A stretch of DNA of 64,000 bases from Fulvivirga maritima (GTDB taxonomy: Bacteria; Bacteroidota; Bacteroidia; Cytophagales; Cyclobacteriaceae). This document shows, in pieces, positions 45,281 to 54,247 of the stretch (positions are counted from its first letter, which is position 1; each line of letters starts with the position of its first letter). Made by a program: the position numbers and the translations under genes. Below the pieces are notes generated by a model. The model did not search any database. It was given only the letters and a program-made list of their open reading frames with translations, and had not been told where the DNA came from. The stretch spans positions 5,761,001-5,825,000 of the forward strand of contig NZ_CP089980.1 of the NCBI RefSeq assembly GCF_021389955.1, given 5' to 3'.

Positions 45281-46870
45281 ATGAAGCAATATCTGGTATT
45301 TTTTACGATGCTATTTGGCATCACTTTTCTTTACGGACAGAATGTAAACGTAGATAGTCTTAAGCAAACTTTATCTACAGAACTTCCTGATAGCACTAGA
45401 TTTTCCAATTTAAATAAACTGGCATGGAGTGGCTATCTTTTTACTTTACCGGATAGTTCATGCCACTACGCCCAAATTCATTTACAGCTAGCAAAAGACA
45501 AAGGCAACAGGCAAGAAATGGCCAAAGCGCTAAACACTCTGGGTAGCGCCTATTATATGATGGGAGATTACGCTAAAGCCTCTCTAGTATTCTATAAAAG
45601 CCTGAAAATAAAAGAAGACATTAATGATGTAAAAGGCATAGCTTCCACACTTAACAACCTGGGCATGATTAATGATGCCCAGCATGATTTTGAAAGTGCC
45701 GCTAACCATTACAAATCCGCGATTGAGCTCCTTAACAGTCTACCTGATTTACAAAACAATTATGAGCTTAAAAAAGTACTGGTAGCCACGTATCATAACC
45801 TGGCCGCTATGTACAGCAATATTAACAATAACGATCTTGCTTTTTACTATTTTAATCAGACGCTTCAACTTACTGATGAGCTAAACCTACCCAGAGAAAG
45901 GGCTTATTCTTTTAGTAATTTAGGGCAGATCTATCTAGCACAGAACCAAACCGACAAAGCTTTAGAGTACTATAAAAAAGGATTTAAAATAGTTACTCAG
46001 CTCGATGACCATTTAGGCATTATACATGGCTTAAACGACTTTGCTAACGCTTACTATAAGCTTAAAAACTATACTAAGGCCATTTCCTATGGAAAAAAAG
46101 CCCTTGCTGAAGCTAAAAAATCCAACTCCTTAATAGAAATCGCTGACGCTTCTGATATACTTTATAAATGTTATAAAAAACAAAAAAGACATTCAGAGGC
46201 CTTATCAATGCTAGAGCTCCATGCTACCACTAAAGATTCTCTGGAAAGCTCAGAAAACAAGGAAACTATACTTCATCAACGCTATAAATATCAGTATGAA
46301 AAGCGAGCCGCAGCTGATAGCGCTGCTTTTGCTGCACGAGAAGAGCTACAGGAATTACGAATTTTCAGACAAAAGGAAGAATTGGAGTCAGCCAAGATCC
46401 AAAAATTTTTACTTATAAGCTTATTAGTCCTTCTCATTGTACTTATTGCGGTGAGTTACCGGTCTTACATACGAATCAGAAACAGGAATAACATTATAGC
46501 TGAGCAAAAGAAGGAATCTGACTGTCAAAGAGATAAAATATCTTGCCAAAACCAACTGCTTGCAGAGAAGAACAAAGAAATAACAAAATTCAATACCAAC
46601 CTGGAGTTACTCGTTCAGCAAAGAACACAGGAATTAGAAGCCTCTCTTAAGCAAATATCTCAGTACCAGCACAGTCTGGCACATAACATCAGAGCTCCTT
46701 ATACCACCCTGGTAGGCCTGTTGAAGCTTTTTAATGATGAAAGAACTACACCAAAACAGAAAGAGGAAATCATAGAACACCTTGAAAAAACTACAGAGAG
46801 CGTATCTCTTGTATTAAAAGACATCTCTCTGGAGTTAAGTGAGTTTGATAAGAAGATTGGTGACAACTAA
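45281..46870 (+). CDS. TPR sensor protein with histidine-kinase dimerisation domain but no ATPase domain
   Basis: 529 residues from ATG at 45281 (MKQYLVFFTMLFGITFLYG signal); the upstream start is TTG. Six or so TPR units in the periplasmic part (GSAYYMMGDYAKASLVFYKSLKI, LGQIYLAQNQTDKALEYYKKGF), a transmembrane helix (FLLISLLVLLIVLIAVSYRSYI), a coiled coil and a HisKA-like helix pair with His468 in LAHNIRAPYTTLVGL. The chain then ends within about 65 residues; the ATP-binding domain is missing. The last 40 nt of the gene recur perfectly 1.56 kb downstream. Confidence 0.85.
   Translation: MKQYLVFFTMLFGITFLYGQNVNVDSLKQTLSTELPDSTRFSNLNKLAWSGYLFTLPDSSCHYAQIHLQLAKDKGNRQEMAKALNTLGSAYYMMGDYAKASLVFYKSLKIKEDINDVKGIASTLNNLGMINDAQHDFESAANHYKSAIELLNSLPDLQNNYELKKVLVATYHNLAAMYSNINNNDLAFYYFNQTLQLTDELNLPRERAYSFSNLGQIYLAQNQTDKALEYYKKGFKIVTQLDDHLGIIHGLNDFANAYYKLKNYTKAISYGKKALAEAKKSNSLIEIADASDILYKCYKKQKRHSEALSMLELHATTKDSLESSENKETILHQRYKYQYEKRAAADSAAFAAREELQELRIFRQKEELESAKIQKFLLISLLVLLIVLIAVSYRSYIRIRNRNNIIAEQKKESDCQRDKISCQNQLLAEKNKEITKFNTNLELLVQQRTQELEASLKQISQYQHSLAHNIRAPYTTLVGLLKLFNDERTTPKQKEEIIEHLEKTTESVSLVLKDISLELSEFDKKIGDN
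46820..46859 (+). repeat. 40-nt direct repeat, copy 1 (inside the kinase-like gene end)
   Basis: Identical to 48379-48418, in the same orientation. It starts GACATCTCTCTGGAGTTAAG and ends with AAGAAGATTG. It codes for DISLELSEFDKKI of the kinase-like protein. Confidence 0.95.
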
Positions 46871-46875
46871 TACCT

Positions 46876-47580
46876 TTAAAAGGTATACCCTAACCTGATT
46901 TGCGCCTCTGTAAATGCACCCGCAACAAATGAAAAACCATCATTAGCAGGCTCTGGTTCTTCAAAATCTTCATAATTACTTTTAAGCTTTACAGAAAGAT
47001 CTTTTCGGAACCTAACACCATAACCAACCTCAGCTCCCAGGTACAATTTTTTTGCTACATAAAAATCAAAACCAGCAATAGCATTCAGCCCTACTCGAAA
47101 AAAGCCTCCCTCATTTATCACTTCATTGTAGTATACTGATTGTCCCTCTTGGAACTCGCCCTTCTCCTTGGTTCTTCTATACATCAAATCTGCCTCTCCC
47201 CCAAAATAAGGAGATAATTTGTTAGTTCCTTTCAAGTGTTTTTCAAATCCTGGTTTCAGGGTAATGTCTAAATAAGAATTTCTACTGGCTAATTCCTTTA
47301 GCCCCAAGTCGTCATCCTCTTGCTGCATAATGTCTTCACTAGTTACAAAAGCTAGATTAGCTGTTAATCTAAAAGCTTTCCTTTCAGATTTAAACCACCT
47401 CATTTTTATCCCATTTATACTTATAGGATCATCTCCGAATGGAGCAAATTGAAGTTCTAGCGTTTTTTCTCCTGCAACAGGTCTGAATTGAATAGTATCT
47501 CTTCCTTCTTCCGTGCTGGTATCTTGCGCCCAAACACTAACTGATAGAAGCATTAAAAAAATCGGTATTATTTTTTTCAT
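46876..47580 (-). CDS. Outer-membrane beta-barrel protein
   Basis: 234 residues. Signal peptide KKIIPIFLMLLSVSVWAQ, then alternating strands (TLELQFAPFGDDPISINGIKMRWFKSERKAFRLTANLAF, KLYLGAEVGYGVRFRKDLSVKL) and a terminal aromatic (IRLGYTF), typical of small OmpA-less barrels. No specific ligand. It lies with the next lipoprotein gene between the two copies of the 40-nt repeat, on the strand opposite to the kinase. Confidence 0.8.
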   Translation of the reverse strand: MKKIIPIFLMLLSVSVWAQDTSTEEGRDTIQFRPVAGEKTLELQFAPFGDDPISINGIKMRWFKSERKAFRLTANLAFVTSEDIMQQEDDDLGLKELASRNSYLDITLKPGFEKHLKGTNKLSPYFGGEADLMYRRTKEKGEFQEGQSVYYNEVINEGGFFRVGLNAIAGFDFYVAKKLYLGAEVGYGVRFRKDLSVKLKSNYEDFEEPEPANDGFSFVAGAFTEAQIRLGYTF

Positions 47581-47629
47581 TTTGAATTAATCTATTAAGG
47601 TTTACTAAAAGTTATAAATGTTTTTTTTA

Positions 47630-48067
47630 TCAAGGTTTTACCGCTGTAGCCTTAATTCTGAAAATTGGCTGTGACTTACAATTCCCATTCTCATCACAGC
47701 TTAGCTCATCAGTTATAGTTAGGTATTGAACTTCATCTCTCACGCCTAGTTTCCAATAGATGCTTACACTATCTATAAGTACCCCTGGCGGACACAACTC
47801 AATATACCCTGTAGTATCATCCAGAGAAAATGAGTATGGTCGTATTGAACGTTTACCATTATATCGCCTAACGCCTAGCTGAATACCCTTATCTAAAAAT
47901 TCTCCCGGTCTTCCTATCTGATTATCTCCAAAAACTGTGTAAATCAAATGGTTGACATGTTTTACTTTCTGTCCAGTTTCATTATTAGTTTGAAGGTCAT
48001 CATCTTCTCCACACGCAGAGAACAGCACTATCAATAGAAGCAGAATTAAAGCCTTATACCTTTTCAT
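47630..48067 (-). CDS. Hypothetical lipoprotein
   Basis: 145 residues. Lipobox FSAC (Cys19) after MKRYKALILLLLIVLF, then GEDDDLQTNNETG linker. Body of unknown fold (HLIYTVFGDNQIGRPGEFLDKGIQLGVRRYNG). Two Cys late in the chain (ELCPPGV, DELSCDENGNCKS) might pair. Same orientation as, and 49 bp upstream of, the barrel gene, so likely co-expressed at the outer membrane. Confidence 0.75.
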   Translation of the reverse strand: MKRYKALILLLLIVLFSACGEDDDLQTNNETGQKVKHVNHLIYTVFGDNQIGRPGEFLDKGIQLGVRRYNGKRSIRPYSFSLDDTTGYIELCPPGVLIDSVSIYWKLGVRDEVQYLTITDELSCDENGNCKSQPIFRIKATAVKP

Positions 48068-48170
48068 TTTTTTAATTTTATTTGATTTTAAAAATAATGC
48101 TTACAACATATAAGTATTGAAATATAATATAAATAAGCTTAAATGTAATATCTCATCACAATCAACAACC

Positions 48171-48306
48171 ATGCCTTAAAGAAGATTAAGGCATTTAACT
48201 TCAAAAAAACATATAGACTTCAATACTAAACACTGATAATCAATCAATTAAAAAAAGAAAAATGCTTTCACTTCAAGGAAGTGAAATGGACTTATTTAAG
48301 CATTTT
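48171..48306. repeat. Cluster of hairpins in the gap upstream of the lipoprotein gene
   Basis: ATGCCTTAA/TTAAGGCAT (48171-48179 with 48186-48194) is a 9-bp stem. A second structure nests TTTCACTTC/GAAGTGAAA (48266-48274 with 48278-48286) inside AAAATGCTT/AAGCATTTT (48259-48267 with 48298-48306). The gap 48068-48486 otherwise holds the second 40-nt repeat and a terminator. Confidence 0.55.
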
Positions 48307-48378
48307 AATTAGGAATTAGAATGGAGAAGAAAATGTAAATACAAAAAAAAAACTCCAGCAAAGACATCTGAAACAATT

Positions 48379-48418
48379 GACATCTCTCTGGAGTTAAGTG
48401 AGTTTGATAAGAAGATTG
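48379..48418 (+). repeat. 40-nt direct repeat, copy 2 (duplicated kinase 3' end)
   Basis: Perfect copy of 46820-46859, followed here by GATATTTAA, which would finish the reading frame as DKKIDI-stop. It is then followed by a terminator-like hairpin, as expected of the original gene end. Confidence 0.95.
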
Positions 48419-48432
48419 ATATTTAAATCAAA

Positions 48433-48471
48433 AAAAGGCTATTGGTTAAACTTTCTTAGCCACTGCCTTTT
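48433..48471. terminator. Terminator-like hairpin near the HD gene end
   Basis: AAAAGGC (48433-48439) pairs with GCCTTTT (48465-48471), with partial pairing inside. It follows the displaced kinase 3' end on one side and the HD gene stop on the other. Confidence 0.5.
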
Positions 48472-48486
48472 CCAACCTGTATTCCT

Positions 48487-49080
48487 TCATTTATTACGAA
48501 TAATACCTTTCTCAGCACATTGCTGCACTTCTTCTTTGGTATATTCCCAAATAAAGTCAGAGCCATTTTCTATAACCCCGATCTTTTGAAAAATCCTTGA
48601 TAGCTCTACATCATACTCTGCCCAGGTACCGCCTTGGTTAGATAGGTTTTGCAAAACTGGCTCAAATCGATCTAAAGTCTTGGCAAACTTTGCTTCCTTA
48701 GTTTCTGCTGCTTCAAACTCCTTCCAAATAGCTATAAACTCTTCCGCCTGATCTGAAGGCAATAAGCCAAAAATCCTATTAGCAGCTACAAGCTCTTCAT
48801 CAGTATTCACATGATCTTTATTGGTGTCATACAAAAAGGTATCACCTGCATCTATCTCTACAATATCATGAATGAGTACCATCTTTATTACTTTCAACAA
48901 ATCCACCTCTTCATTGGCATGCTCTAGTAATACCATGGCCATCATAGCCAGATGCCAGCTGTGCTCAGCATCATTTTCATGACGATCACTATTAAATAAC
49001 CTGGTCTTTCTGGTAATATATTTTAGATGATCAATCTGTTTTATAAATTCTATCTGCTTTAATAATCTTTCCATATTCAT
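48487..49080 (-). CDS. HD-domain hydrolase (YfbR/HDDC2-like 5'-nucleotidase)
   Basis: About 197 residues from ATG at 49080 (MNMERLLKQIEFIKQIDHLKYITRKT); an in-frame ATG at 49116 adds 12 non-conserved residues. The HD fingerprint is HENDAEHSWHLAMM followed by VLIHDIVEIDAGDTF, with a later lone Asp in TLDRFEP. Family members dephosphorylate deoxynucleoside 5'-monophosphates with Mg/Mn. Cytoplasmic. Divergent from the Crp/Fnr gene. Confidence 0.87.
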   Translation of the reverse strand: MNMERLLKQIEFIKQIDHLKYITRKTRLFNSDRHENDAEHSWHLAMMAMVLLEHANEEVDLLKVIKMVLIHDIVEIDAGDTFLYDTNKDHVNTDEELVAANRIFGLLPSDQAEEFIAIWKEFEAAETKEAKFAKTLDRFEPVLQNLSNQGGTWAEYDVELSRIFQKIGVIENGSDFIWEYTKEEVQQCAEKGIIRNK

Positions 49081-49160
49081 AAATTTCAATTGATTAAATG
49101 TGCTACAAAGAGACATTAATTTATTTTTACTAAAAAGGACATTTGTCCCAAGGCTTAAAA

Positions 49161-49739
49161 ATGATTAGAGAAAACAAAAATATTCTAAAATACATATCTC
49201 AAAACCTGAGTGAAGTATTTATTACGAATGAATTTAGTAAGGGAGAGATTATACTTTCACAGAATAAAAATGTGAATCACATATCTATTATTCAATCGGG
49301 CTTAGTGAAGTGTTATCGCTCAGAAGCCAATGGAAAAGACTTTATTCAGGAATTTTTCGGGTCTGGGGAAATATTTGGAGAAATAGAGTTCTTCACACAT
49401 ACTGTGAGCTTTTGTTCTATAGAGGCGCTTCAAGAACTTCAAATATATCAGCTTACACATAAGGAGTTTGCCAATTTACTTAACAATGATCCTCAATTCA
49501 ATCAACTGATCATGGGCTCTTTAGCTCAAAAAATAAGCTACAAAGCACAAAGACATGCTTTTCAGGGTGCGCATGCTACAGAAAACAGTTTGATAAAAAT
49601 AATGAATGAAACCCCTGACCTATTTAATATCATCTCTAAGCAAGATATGGCGAATTACCTGGGCATTACTTTACGAAGTCTTAATAGAATTTTGCTTCAA
49701 TTATCAGGTAAAGAAGGGGTTATAAATGAGAAAGGATAG
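49161..49739 (+). CDS. Crp/Fnr-family transcriptional regulator
   Basis: 192 residues from ATG at 49161; the frame begins earlier with a TTG. A cyclic-nucleotide-binding-like beta roll (FSKGEIILSQNKNVNHISIIQSGLVKCYRS ... DFIQEFFGSGEIFGEIEFF) precedes a winged helix-turn-helix (ISKQDMANYLGITLRSLNRILLQL). The cAMP-contact arginine of Crp and the Fnr cysteines are absent, so the ligand is unknown. The short C-terminus, ending EGVINEKG, is typical of the Bacteroidota members. Confidence 0.9.
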   Translation: MIRENKNILKYISQNLSEVFITNEFSKGEIILSQNKNVNHISIIQSGLVKCYRSEANGKDFIQEFFGSGEIFGEIEFFTHTVSFCSIEALQELQIYQLTHKEFANLLNNDPQFNQLIMGSLAQKISYKAQRHAFQGAHATENSLIKIMNETPDLFNIISKQDMANYLGITLRSLNRILLQLSGKEGVINEKG

Positions 49740-49754
49740 ATTTTCACAAAAAAA

Positions 49755-49788
49755 GGTTGCATAAAGAAGACGCCCTCTCTATGCAACC
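49755..49788. terminator. Bidirectional terminator between Crp/Fnr and aldehyde dehydrogenase genes
   Basis: GGTTGCATAAAGA (49755-49767) pairs with TCTCTATGCAACC (49776-49788) with one mismatch and an 8-nt loop, flanked by A-rich and T-rich runs. The two genes converge here. Confidence 0.75.
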
Positions 49789-49795
49789 GAACATT

Positions 49796-51196
49796 TTATT
49801 CTTGCATTATATTAATTGCCTTGGCATTAATAAATTCTTTTATTCCAAAGCCTCCATGTTCACGGCCGTAGCCCGAGTCTTTCACTCCGCCAAAAGGCAT
49901 ATTAGGTTGTGCTAGTCCAAAACCATTAATAAACACCATTCCGGTATCAAAATGATACTTGGCTAATTCAACGGCCTTTTTCACATCTTTAGAGAAGATG
50001 CCTCCTCCTAAACCAAATCTGCTGTCATTAGCTATTCGCATAGCATCTTCATCATCTTTAGCTCTTATAAGTGATGCTACAGGGCCGAAAAGCTCATCAT
50101 CATAAGCTGGTTGACCTGGCTGCACATTATCTAACACAGTGGCAGGATAATAAAACCCATCATCATCAGGAATCTGACCCCCACAAAGTACATCAGCTCC
50201 ATTTTCTACACTTTTCTGTACCTGCTCATGTAACTCATCTCTCAGATCTTTTCTTGCCATTGGACCTATTTTAGTATCCTCTTGAGTAGGGTCACCTACT
50301 TTTAATGACTGCATCTTCTCTACAAAGGCCTTTTTAAAATCTTCATAGAGCTTATCTACTACTATAAATCTCTTGGCAGCTACACACACTTCACCATTGT
50401 TATAAGTTCTACCCATAACACACATTTTCACTGCATTTTCCAGATCAGCATCTTCCAGCACCAGGTAAGCATCATTAGAACCGAGCTCCATCACTGTTTT
50501 CTTAAGCTGTGCTGCTGCCTGCTCAGCCACAATTTTACCAGCCTTAGGGCTTCCGGTTAACGTAACACCGCGCACCAGCTTATTCTTTATAATGTTATTA
50601 GACTGGTCATGATCAATAACCAAAACGGTAAAGAGATCCTCAGGCAAACCTGCTGCTTCGAATATCTCTGAAAGCAACAATGCTGATCCTGTTACAGATT
50701 CCGCATGCTTCAGCAATACTCCGTTACCCGCCATAAGGTTAGCAATAGCATACCTCACCACCTGATAGGCAGGGAAATTCCACGGCTGAATACCATAAAT
50801 GACACCGATCGGAGAGTAAGTAATTACACCTCTACCTCCGTTGGGCAGTTCTCTTTCTTCGTCTTTCAGCTGATCAGGGCCATTTTCTGAAGTCCACTTA
50901 CAAATACCTGCACATAGGTCTACTTCTTGTTCTCCGTGCTTTGTAAGCTTACCCATCTCCTGAGTCATTAGCTCGGCTAACTCCTGCTTGCGCTTAGTAA
51001 GCTCTTCGCCAATTGCTGCTATTATTTTTGCCCTTTCTTCGGCGGGTTTTAATTTCCATAATAAAAATGCCTCATGACATCTTTTCACGGCTTCTTCAGC
51101 CTCTCTGTCAGACATTTTCGGATAGTTATTTAACTCTTTTCCTGTGGCAGGGTTGATCGTCTTCAATACCTCCTGCTCTATAGTTAGTTCTGCCAT
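49796..51196 (-). CDS. NAD(P)-dependent aldehyde dehydrogenase, succinate-semialdehyde type
   Basis: 466 residues, full length. Catalytic elements: PWNFPAYQVVRYAIANLMAGNGVLLKHAE, MELGSNDAYLVLEDAD (general base Glu in ELG), NNGEVCVAAKRFIV (nucleophile Cys) and a C-terminal PFGGVKDSGYGREHGGFGIKEFINAK. The ELGSND variant and length match the GabD/Sad-like group that oxidises succinate semialdehyde and related aldehydes. Cytoplasmic, monocistronic. Confidence 0.9.
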   Translation of the reverse strand: MAELTIEQEVLKTINPATGKELNNYPKMSDREAEEAVKRCHEAFLLWKLKPAEERAKIIAAIGEELTKRKQELAELMTQEMGKLTKHGEQEVDLCAGICKWTSENGPDQLKDEERELPNGGRGVITYSPIGVIYGIQPWNFPAYQVVRYAIANLMAGNGVLLKHAESVTGSALLLSEIFEAAGLPEDLFTVLVIDHDQSNNIIKNKLVRGVTLTGSPKAGKIVAEQAAAQLKKTVMELGSNDAYLVLEDADLENAVKMCVMGRTYNNGEVCVAAKRFIVVDKLYEDFKKAFVEKMQSLKVGDPTQEDTKIGPMARKDLRDELHEQVQKSVENGADVLCGGQIPDDDGFYYPATVLDNVQPGQPAYDDELFGPVASLIRAKDDEDAMRIANDSRFGLGGGIFSKDVKKAVELAKYHFDTGMVFINGFGLAQPNMPFGGVKDSGYGREHGGFGIKEFINAKAINIMQE

Positions 51197-51285
51197 AATT
51201 TTCTAAAATTTAATTATACATAGCTATCATTAAGAACAGACACAACCCGAAAAAGTTAAGAAGAATGCCAATCGATGAGTTATAC

Positions 51286-52056
51286 CTAACTGGCCAAAGG
51301 AAGTTTTTCAGCTACACCTCCAGGTATAAAAAAGGTGTTGACTGATCCCATTTTATGCTTAAAAAACCTACCATGCGAATACATAAAATAATCATAGCCC
51401 AGCTCTGTCATAAACTGCACCACAGCATCATCTGGTGACTCCACTAGTAGGACAGGCTTATTGGTTTCTAGCGTTTTTCTGGCTCCTCTTAGCACCTCTA
51501 TTTCATGGCCTTGAACATCAATTTTTATAAAATAAGGATTGAGTTTAAAATCGTCTAACTGTTTCAGCTCCACCTTACATTCCCGCACTGACAAATGCTT
51601 GGGATTATAGTGCCACATTCTGGTCTCCAACCAATCACTGGCATTTTCAAAGTGCAAACTGGCTAAGCCATCGTACATGAAATTTTTATAGTAGGGAACA
51701 TACAAGGTGAAGTCTCCATTTTTACTAGAAAGCCCATAATTATAGGCCATAAAATGCCGCTTTTTATCATTTGGCACTCCTAAAAGCAACTTCTCGTAAA
51801 TAAACTTATTAGGCTCGAAAGCCACTATTTTAGCAGAAGGACTACAGGTAAATATAGAATTTACCGCTTCACCCCTATTTGCTCCTATATCTACAAATGT
51901 TTTTCCTGGTTCATTAAAGAACAACCTTATGGCTTCAAAATCGTGATCGTGTACCTTATTCATTACTCTGTTAAGGAAAAGGCGGGTCTTAAATTTCAAA
52001 TCTTGTAAAAAAGGAAATTCAGACTGAATTCTGCGGAGGTAATATGTTTTGTCCAT
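51286..52056 (-). CDS. FkbM-family methyltransferase
   Basis: 256 residues. SAM motif FVDIGANRGEAVNSIF near residue 54, KIVAFEPNKFIYEKL (acidic SAM residue) and IKIDVQGHEIEVLRGARKTLETNKPVLLVE, the FkbM core. These enzymes O-methylate sugars or polyketides; many act on surface polysaccharides. Single gene; a repeat-poor 195-bp gap separates it from the divergent membrane gene. Confidence 0.9.
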   Translation of the reverse strand: MDKTYYLRRIQSEFPFLQDLKFKTRLFLNRVMNKVHDHDFEAIRLFFNEPGKTFVDIGANRGEAVNSIFTCSPSAKIVAFEPNKFIYEKLLLGVPNDKKRHFMAYNYGLSSKNGDFTLYVPYYKNFMYDGLASLHFENASDWLETRMWHYNPKHLSVRECKVELKQLDDFKLNPYFIKIDVQGHEIEVLRGARKTLETNKPVLLVESPDDAVVQFMTELGYDYFMYSHGRFFKHKMGSVNTFFIPGGVAEKLPLAS

Positions 52057-52251
52057 GAGAGAAGAAAATTTTTAATTAAAGACATAATTAAAGACACAGT
52101 TAATACATAATTAAAGTAATATTTATTTTAATTATATGCCCTATTTTTAATTTTTTTCTAACTAAATACATTAGCTCATGTTAACAATTTGTTAATAGAT
52201 TATTAAATTTATATATAGTCTTAATGTTGGTTAAACTTTAATTGATAATGT

Positions 52252-52980
52252 ATGAAAGTAACGCTACGTCCTGATAAAGTATTACGCACCCTCATAACTT
52301 GCGTAATAGTGCTGTTGATATTAAGTATTGCAGGTAACATCATAAAATACACTACAGAATATCCTGATTTGGAGGAACATGTAATTAGATTAATTGATTT
52401 TGACACAGAACAAAATATACCTAGTTACTTTTCTTCTTTATTATTACTAAGTGTTTCCATCCTGCTGATGTACATTGCCAGATCCAAAAGAACAGGCAAC
52501 TTTTATAAACAATGGCTAGGCTTAAGCCTCATCTTTGCCTTTTTAGCTATCGATGAAGCTGTTTCAATACATGAAATCCTTATTGGGCCTATGCGCTATT
52601 TCTTTAATCTTGATGGCATTTTTTATTATGCGTGGGTTATACCATATGGAATTATCTTCCTAATGATAGGCATCTATTACATAAAATTTCTTTTCTCTCT
52701 TCCTAAAACATATACCAAGAGATTTATCATTTCAGCAGCTATTTTCATTTTCGGAGCGTTGGTTATGGAAATGATAGGCAGCAGTTACGTATCTCACAAC
52801 GGTGGTAAAGATTTGATATATGGCCTTCTTTGCACGGTAGAAGAAACCTTTGAAATGGTGGGGATGTCTTATTTCATATACACCCTTCTAGCCTATATGC
52901 CTGTTGGCCTTTCGCAAAGCTCTCTTAAACTAGTGGTTAATAAAAGACACAGACATCAGCACATTCTCACTGATAACTAA
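52252..52980 (+). CDS. Hypothetical multi-span membrane protein
   Basis: 242 residues with about six hydrophobic helices (LRTLITCVIVLLILSIAGNII, FSSLLLLSVSILLMYIA, WLGLSLIFAFLAIDEAV, AWVIPYGIIFLMIGIYYI, FIISAAIFIFGALVMEMIG, MSYFIYTLLAYMPVGLS). Conserved-looking acidic residues in the membrane region (AIDEAVSIHE; GSSYVSHNGGKD; TVEETFEM) suggest a catalytic or ion-binding pocket. No family named. Its last 4 bp overlap the convergent gene end. Confidence 0.75.
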   Translation: MKVTLRPDKVLRTLITCVIVLLILSIAGNIIKYTTEYPDLEEHVIRLIDFDTEQNIPSYFSSLLLLSVSILLMYIARSKRTGNFYKQWLGLSLIFAFLAIDEAVSIHEILIGPMRYFFNLDGIFYYAWVIPYGIIFLMIGIYYIKFLFSLPKTYTKRFIISAAIFIFGALVMEMIGSSYVSHNGGKDLIYGLLCTVEETFEMVGMSYFIYTLLAYMPVGLSQSSLKLVVNKRHRHQHILTDN

Positions 52981-54155
52981 ACCTTTTTAAAGCCAACCGG
53001 CAAGTATTTTACTATTTGAGCTGAGGCTAAGATAAATATAACTGGCAAAACGGGCATTAAAAATCGGCCATCCCAATCTACTGTCGTCATGCTTACTATT
53101 GTGGTGTGAGTAGCTATGTACACGATGCAAAAAAGCCTTAATTCTACAGGCCATTTCCTGTTGATTAATGTTTTTATGGTTAAAAAGTAGATTGGAATTA
53201 GTAATAAAAGATTATATAAATTATGCCATCTAGACCAATAAGGCCTAATATGAAACAAAAAGTAAAATGCTTTTACCACGCTTATTTTTAGCCAGTAAGT
53301 AAAATTAGTAGCAATAAAATAAGTTAAACGCACTAATGGAGGATAATGCTCCGGTAGTATATTTAAATGCTCCGGAACATCTAATACTAAGTATTTAAAT
53401 GAAGGCTGATACGGAACTGTAGTTACAGCAAAAATGATCTCGCCAGACTGGTAATCTCTCGTAAACGTAAAAGTGGCCAACATAACATTGACCAAAAGCA
53501 ATAAAAGTACTAGTAAAACAGAAAGCAAAACAGCTCTTTTCCACCGGCTTTGTAGCTGTAACAGTATCTCTCTTAGCAATACAAAGCTTATTCCTACAAA
53601 CAAAGCCAAGCCGGTAGGTTTAGTAATGAAGGTAAACAAGAAGAGAAAACTCATGAGCACCAGCATTTTCCAACCTCTTTTACCTCGCCACCATATAACA
53701 CCTGCCCAGAGAGAAAAACATGTCAGACTAACGTATAATGACTCACACAGCAAGTAAGAACTCCAGCTTACTACTTCTATTTGAGCCAAAAATAAAACAC
53801 CTGTAAAAAGCCCCGCTACCGGATTATTAAATAATAAACAAGCAGCTTTATATAGCGCTATCAATGCAAAATAGCACAACAGGTATTGCAATAGTACTAT
53901 GAGGAGATGGTTGGTATGAGCTGTAAAAAGATTAATTACATAAATGAAAATTACATAACCGAAATACCAGATATTGTGAGCTTCAATATAAAAGCCACTT
54001 TTAAGGCTTTCTGCGTATTCAATGTAACGATGAGAGTCATTTACATACTTGACTCCATTTTGACTAAAAAGGGCGATAAAAACTAGCAGAAACCCCAGGG
54101 AAAGGAGCAAAATGTGAAACCGTTCGCTTAATAAGACTGGCCTGCCTATCTTCAT
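52977..54155 (-). CDS. Integral membrane protein of the GT-C (ArnT/PMT-like) glycosyltransferase type
   Basis: 392 residues with roughly ten hydrophobic helices. The first loop after helix one has SQNGVKYVNDSHRYIEYAESLKSGFYI, with the acidic residues (Asn-Asp, Glu-Tyr) seen after the first helix in GT-C dolichol- or undecaprenyl-phosphate-sugar enzymes. Late motif TTVDWDGRFLMPVLPVIFILAS recalls the R-x-L-P region of that fold. Sugar donor and acceptor unknown; a role in surface glycan assembly near FkbM is a guess. Confidence 0.7.
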   Translation of the reverse strand: MKIGRPVLLSERFHILLLSLGFLLVFIALFSQNGVKYVNDSHRYIEYAESLKSGFYIEAHNIWYFGYVIFIYVINLFTAHTNHLLIVLLQYLLCYFALIALYKAACLLFNNPVAGLFTGVLFLAQIEVVSWSSYLLCESLYVSLTCFSLWAGVIWWRGKRGWKMLVLMSFLFLFTFITKPTGLALFVGISFVLLREILLQLQSRWKRAVLLSVLLVLLLLLVNVMLATFTFTRDYQSGEIIFAVTTVPYQPSFKYLVLDVPEHLNILPEHYPPLVRLTYFIATNFTYWLKISVVKAFYFLFHIRPYWSRWHNLYNLLLLIPIYFLTIKTLINRKWPVELRLFCIVYIATHTTIVSMTTVDWDGRFLMPVLPVIFILASAQIVKYLPVGFKKV

Positions 54156-54247
54156 AACGCATGAAGATACTATTTCTCTGTTAAAATGGAGAAGAGTAGA
54201 AATAAAAAAGGACTGTCTAAAAAGTAGTTATTAAAACATTGAAGGTC

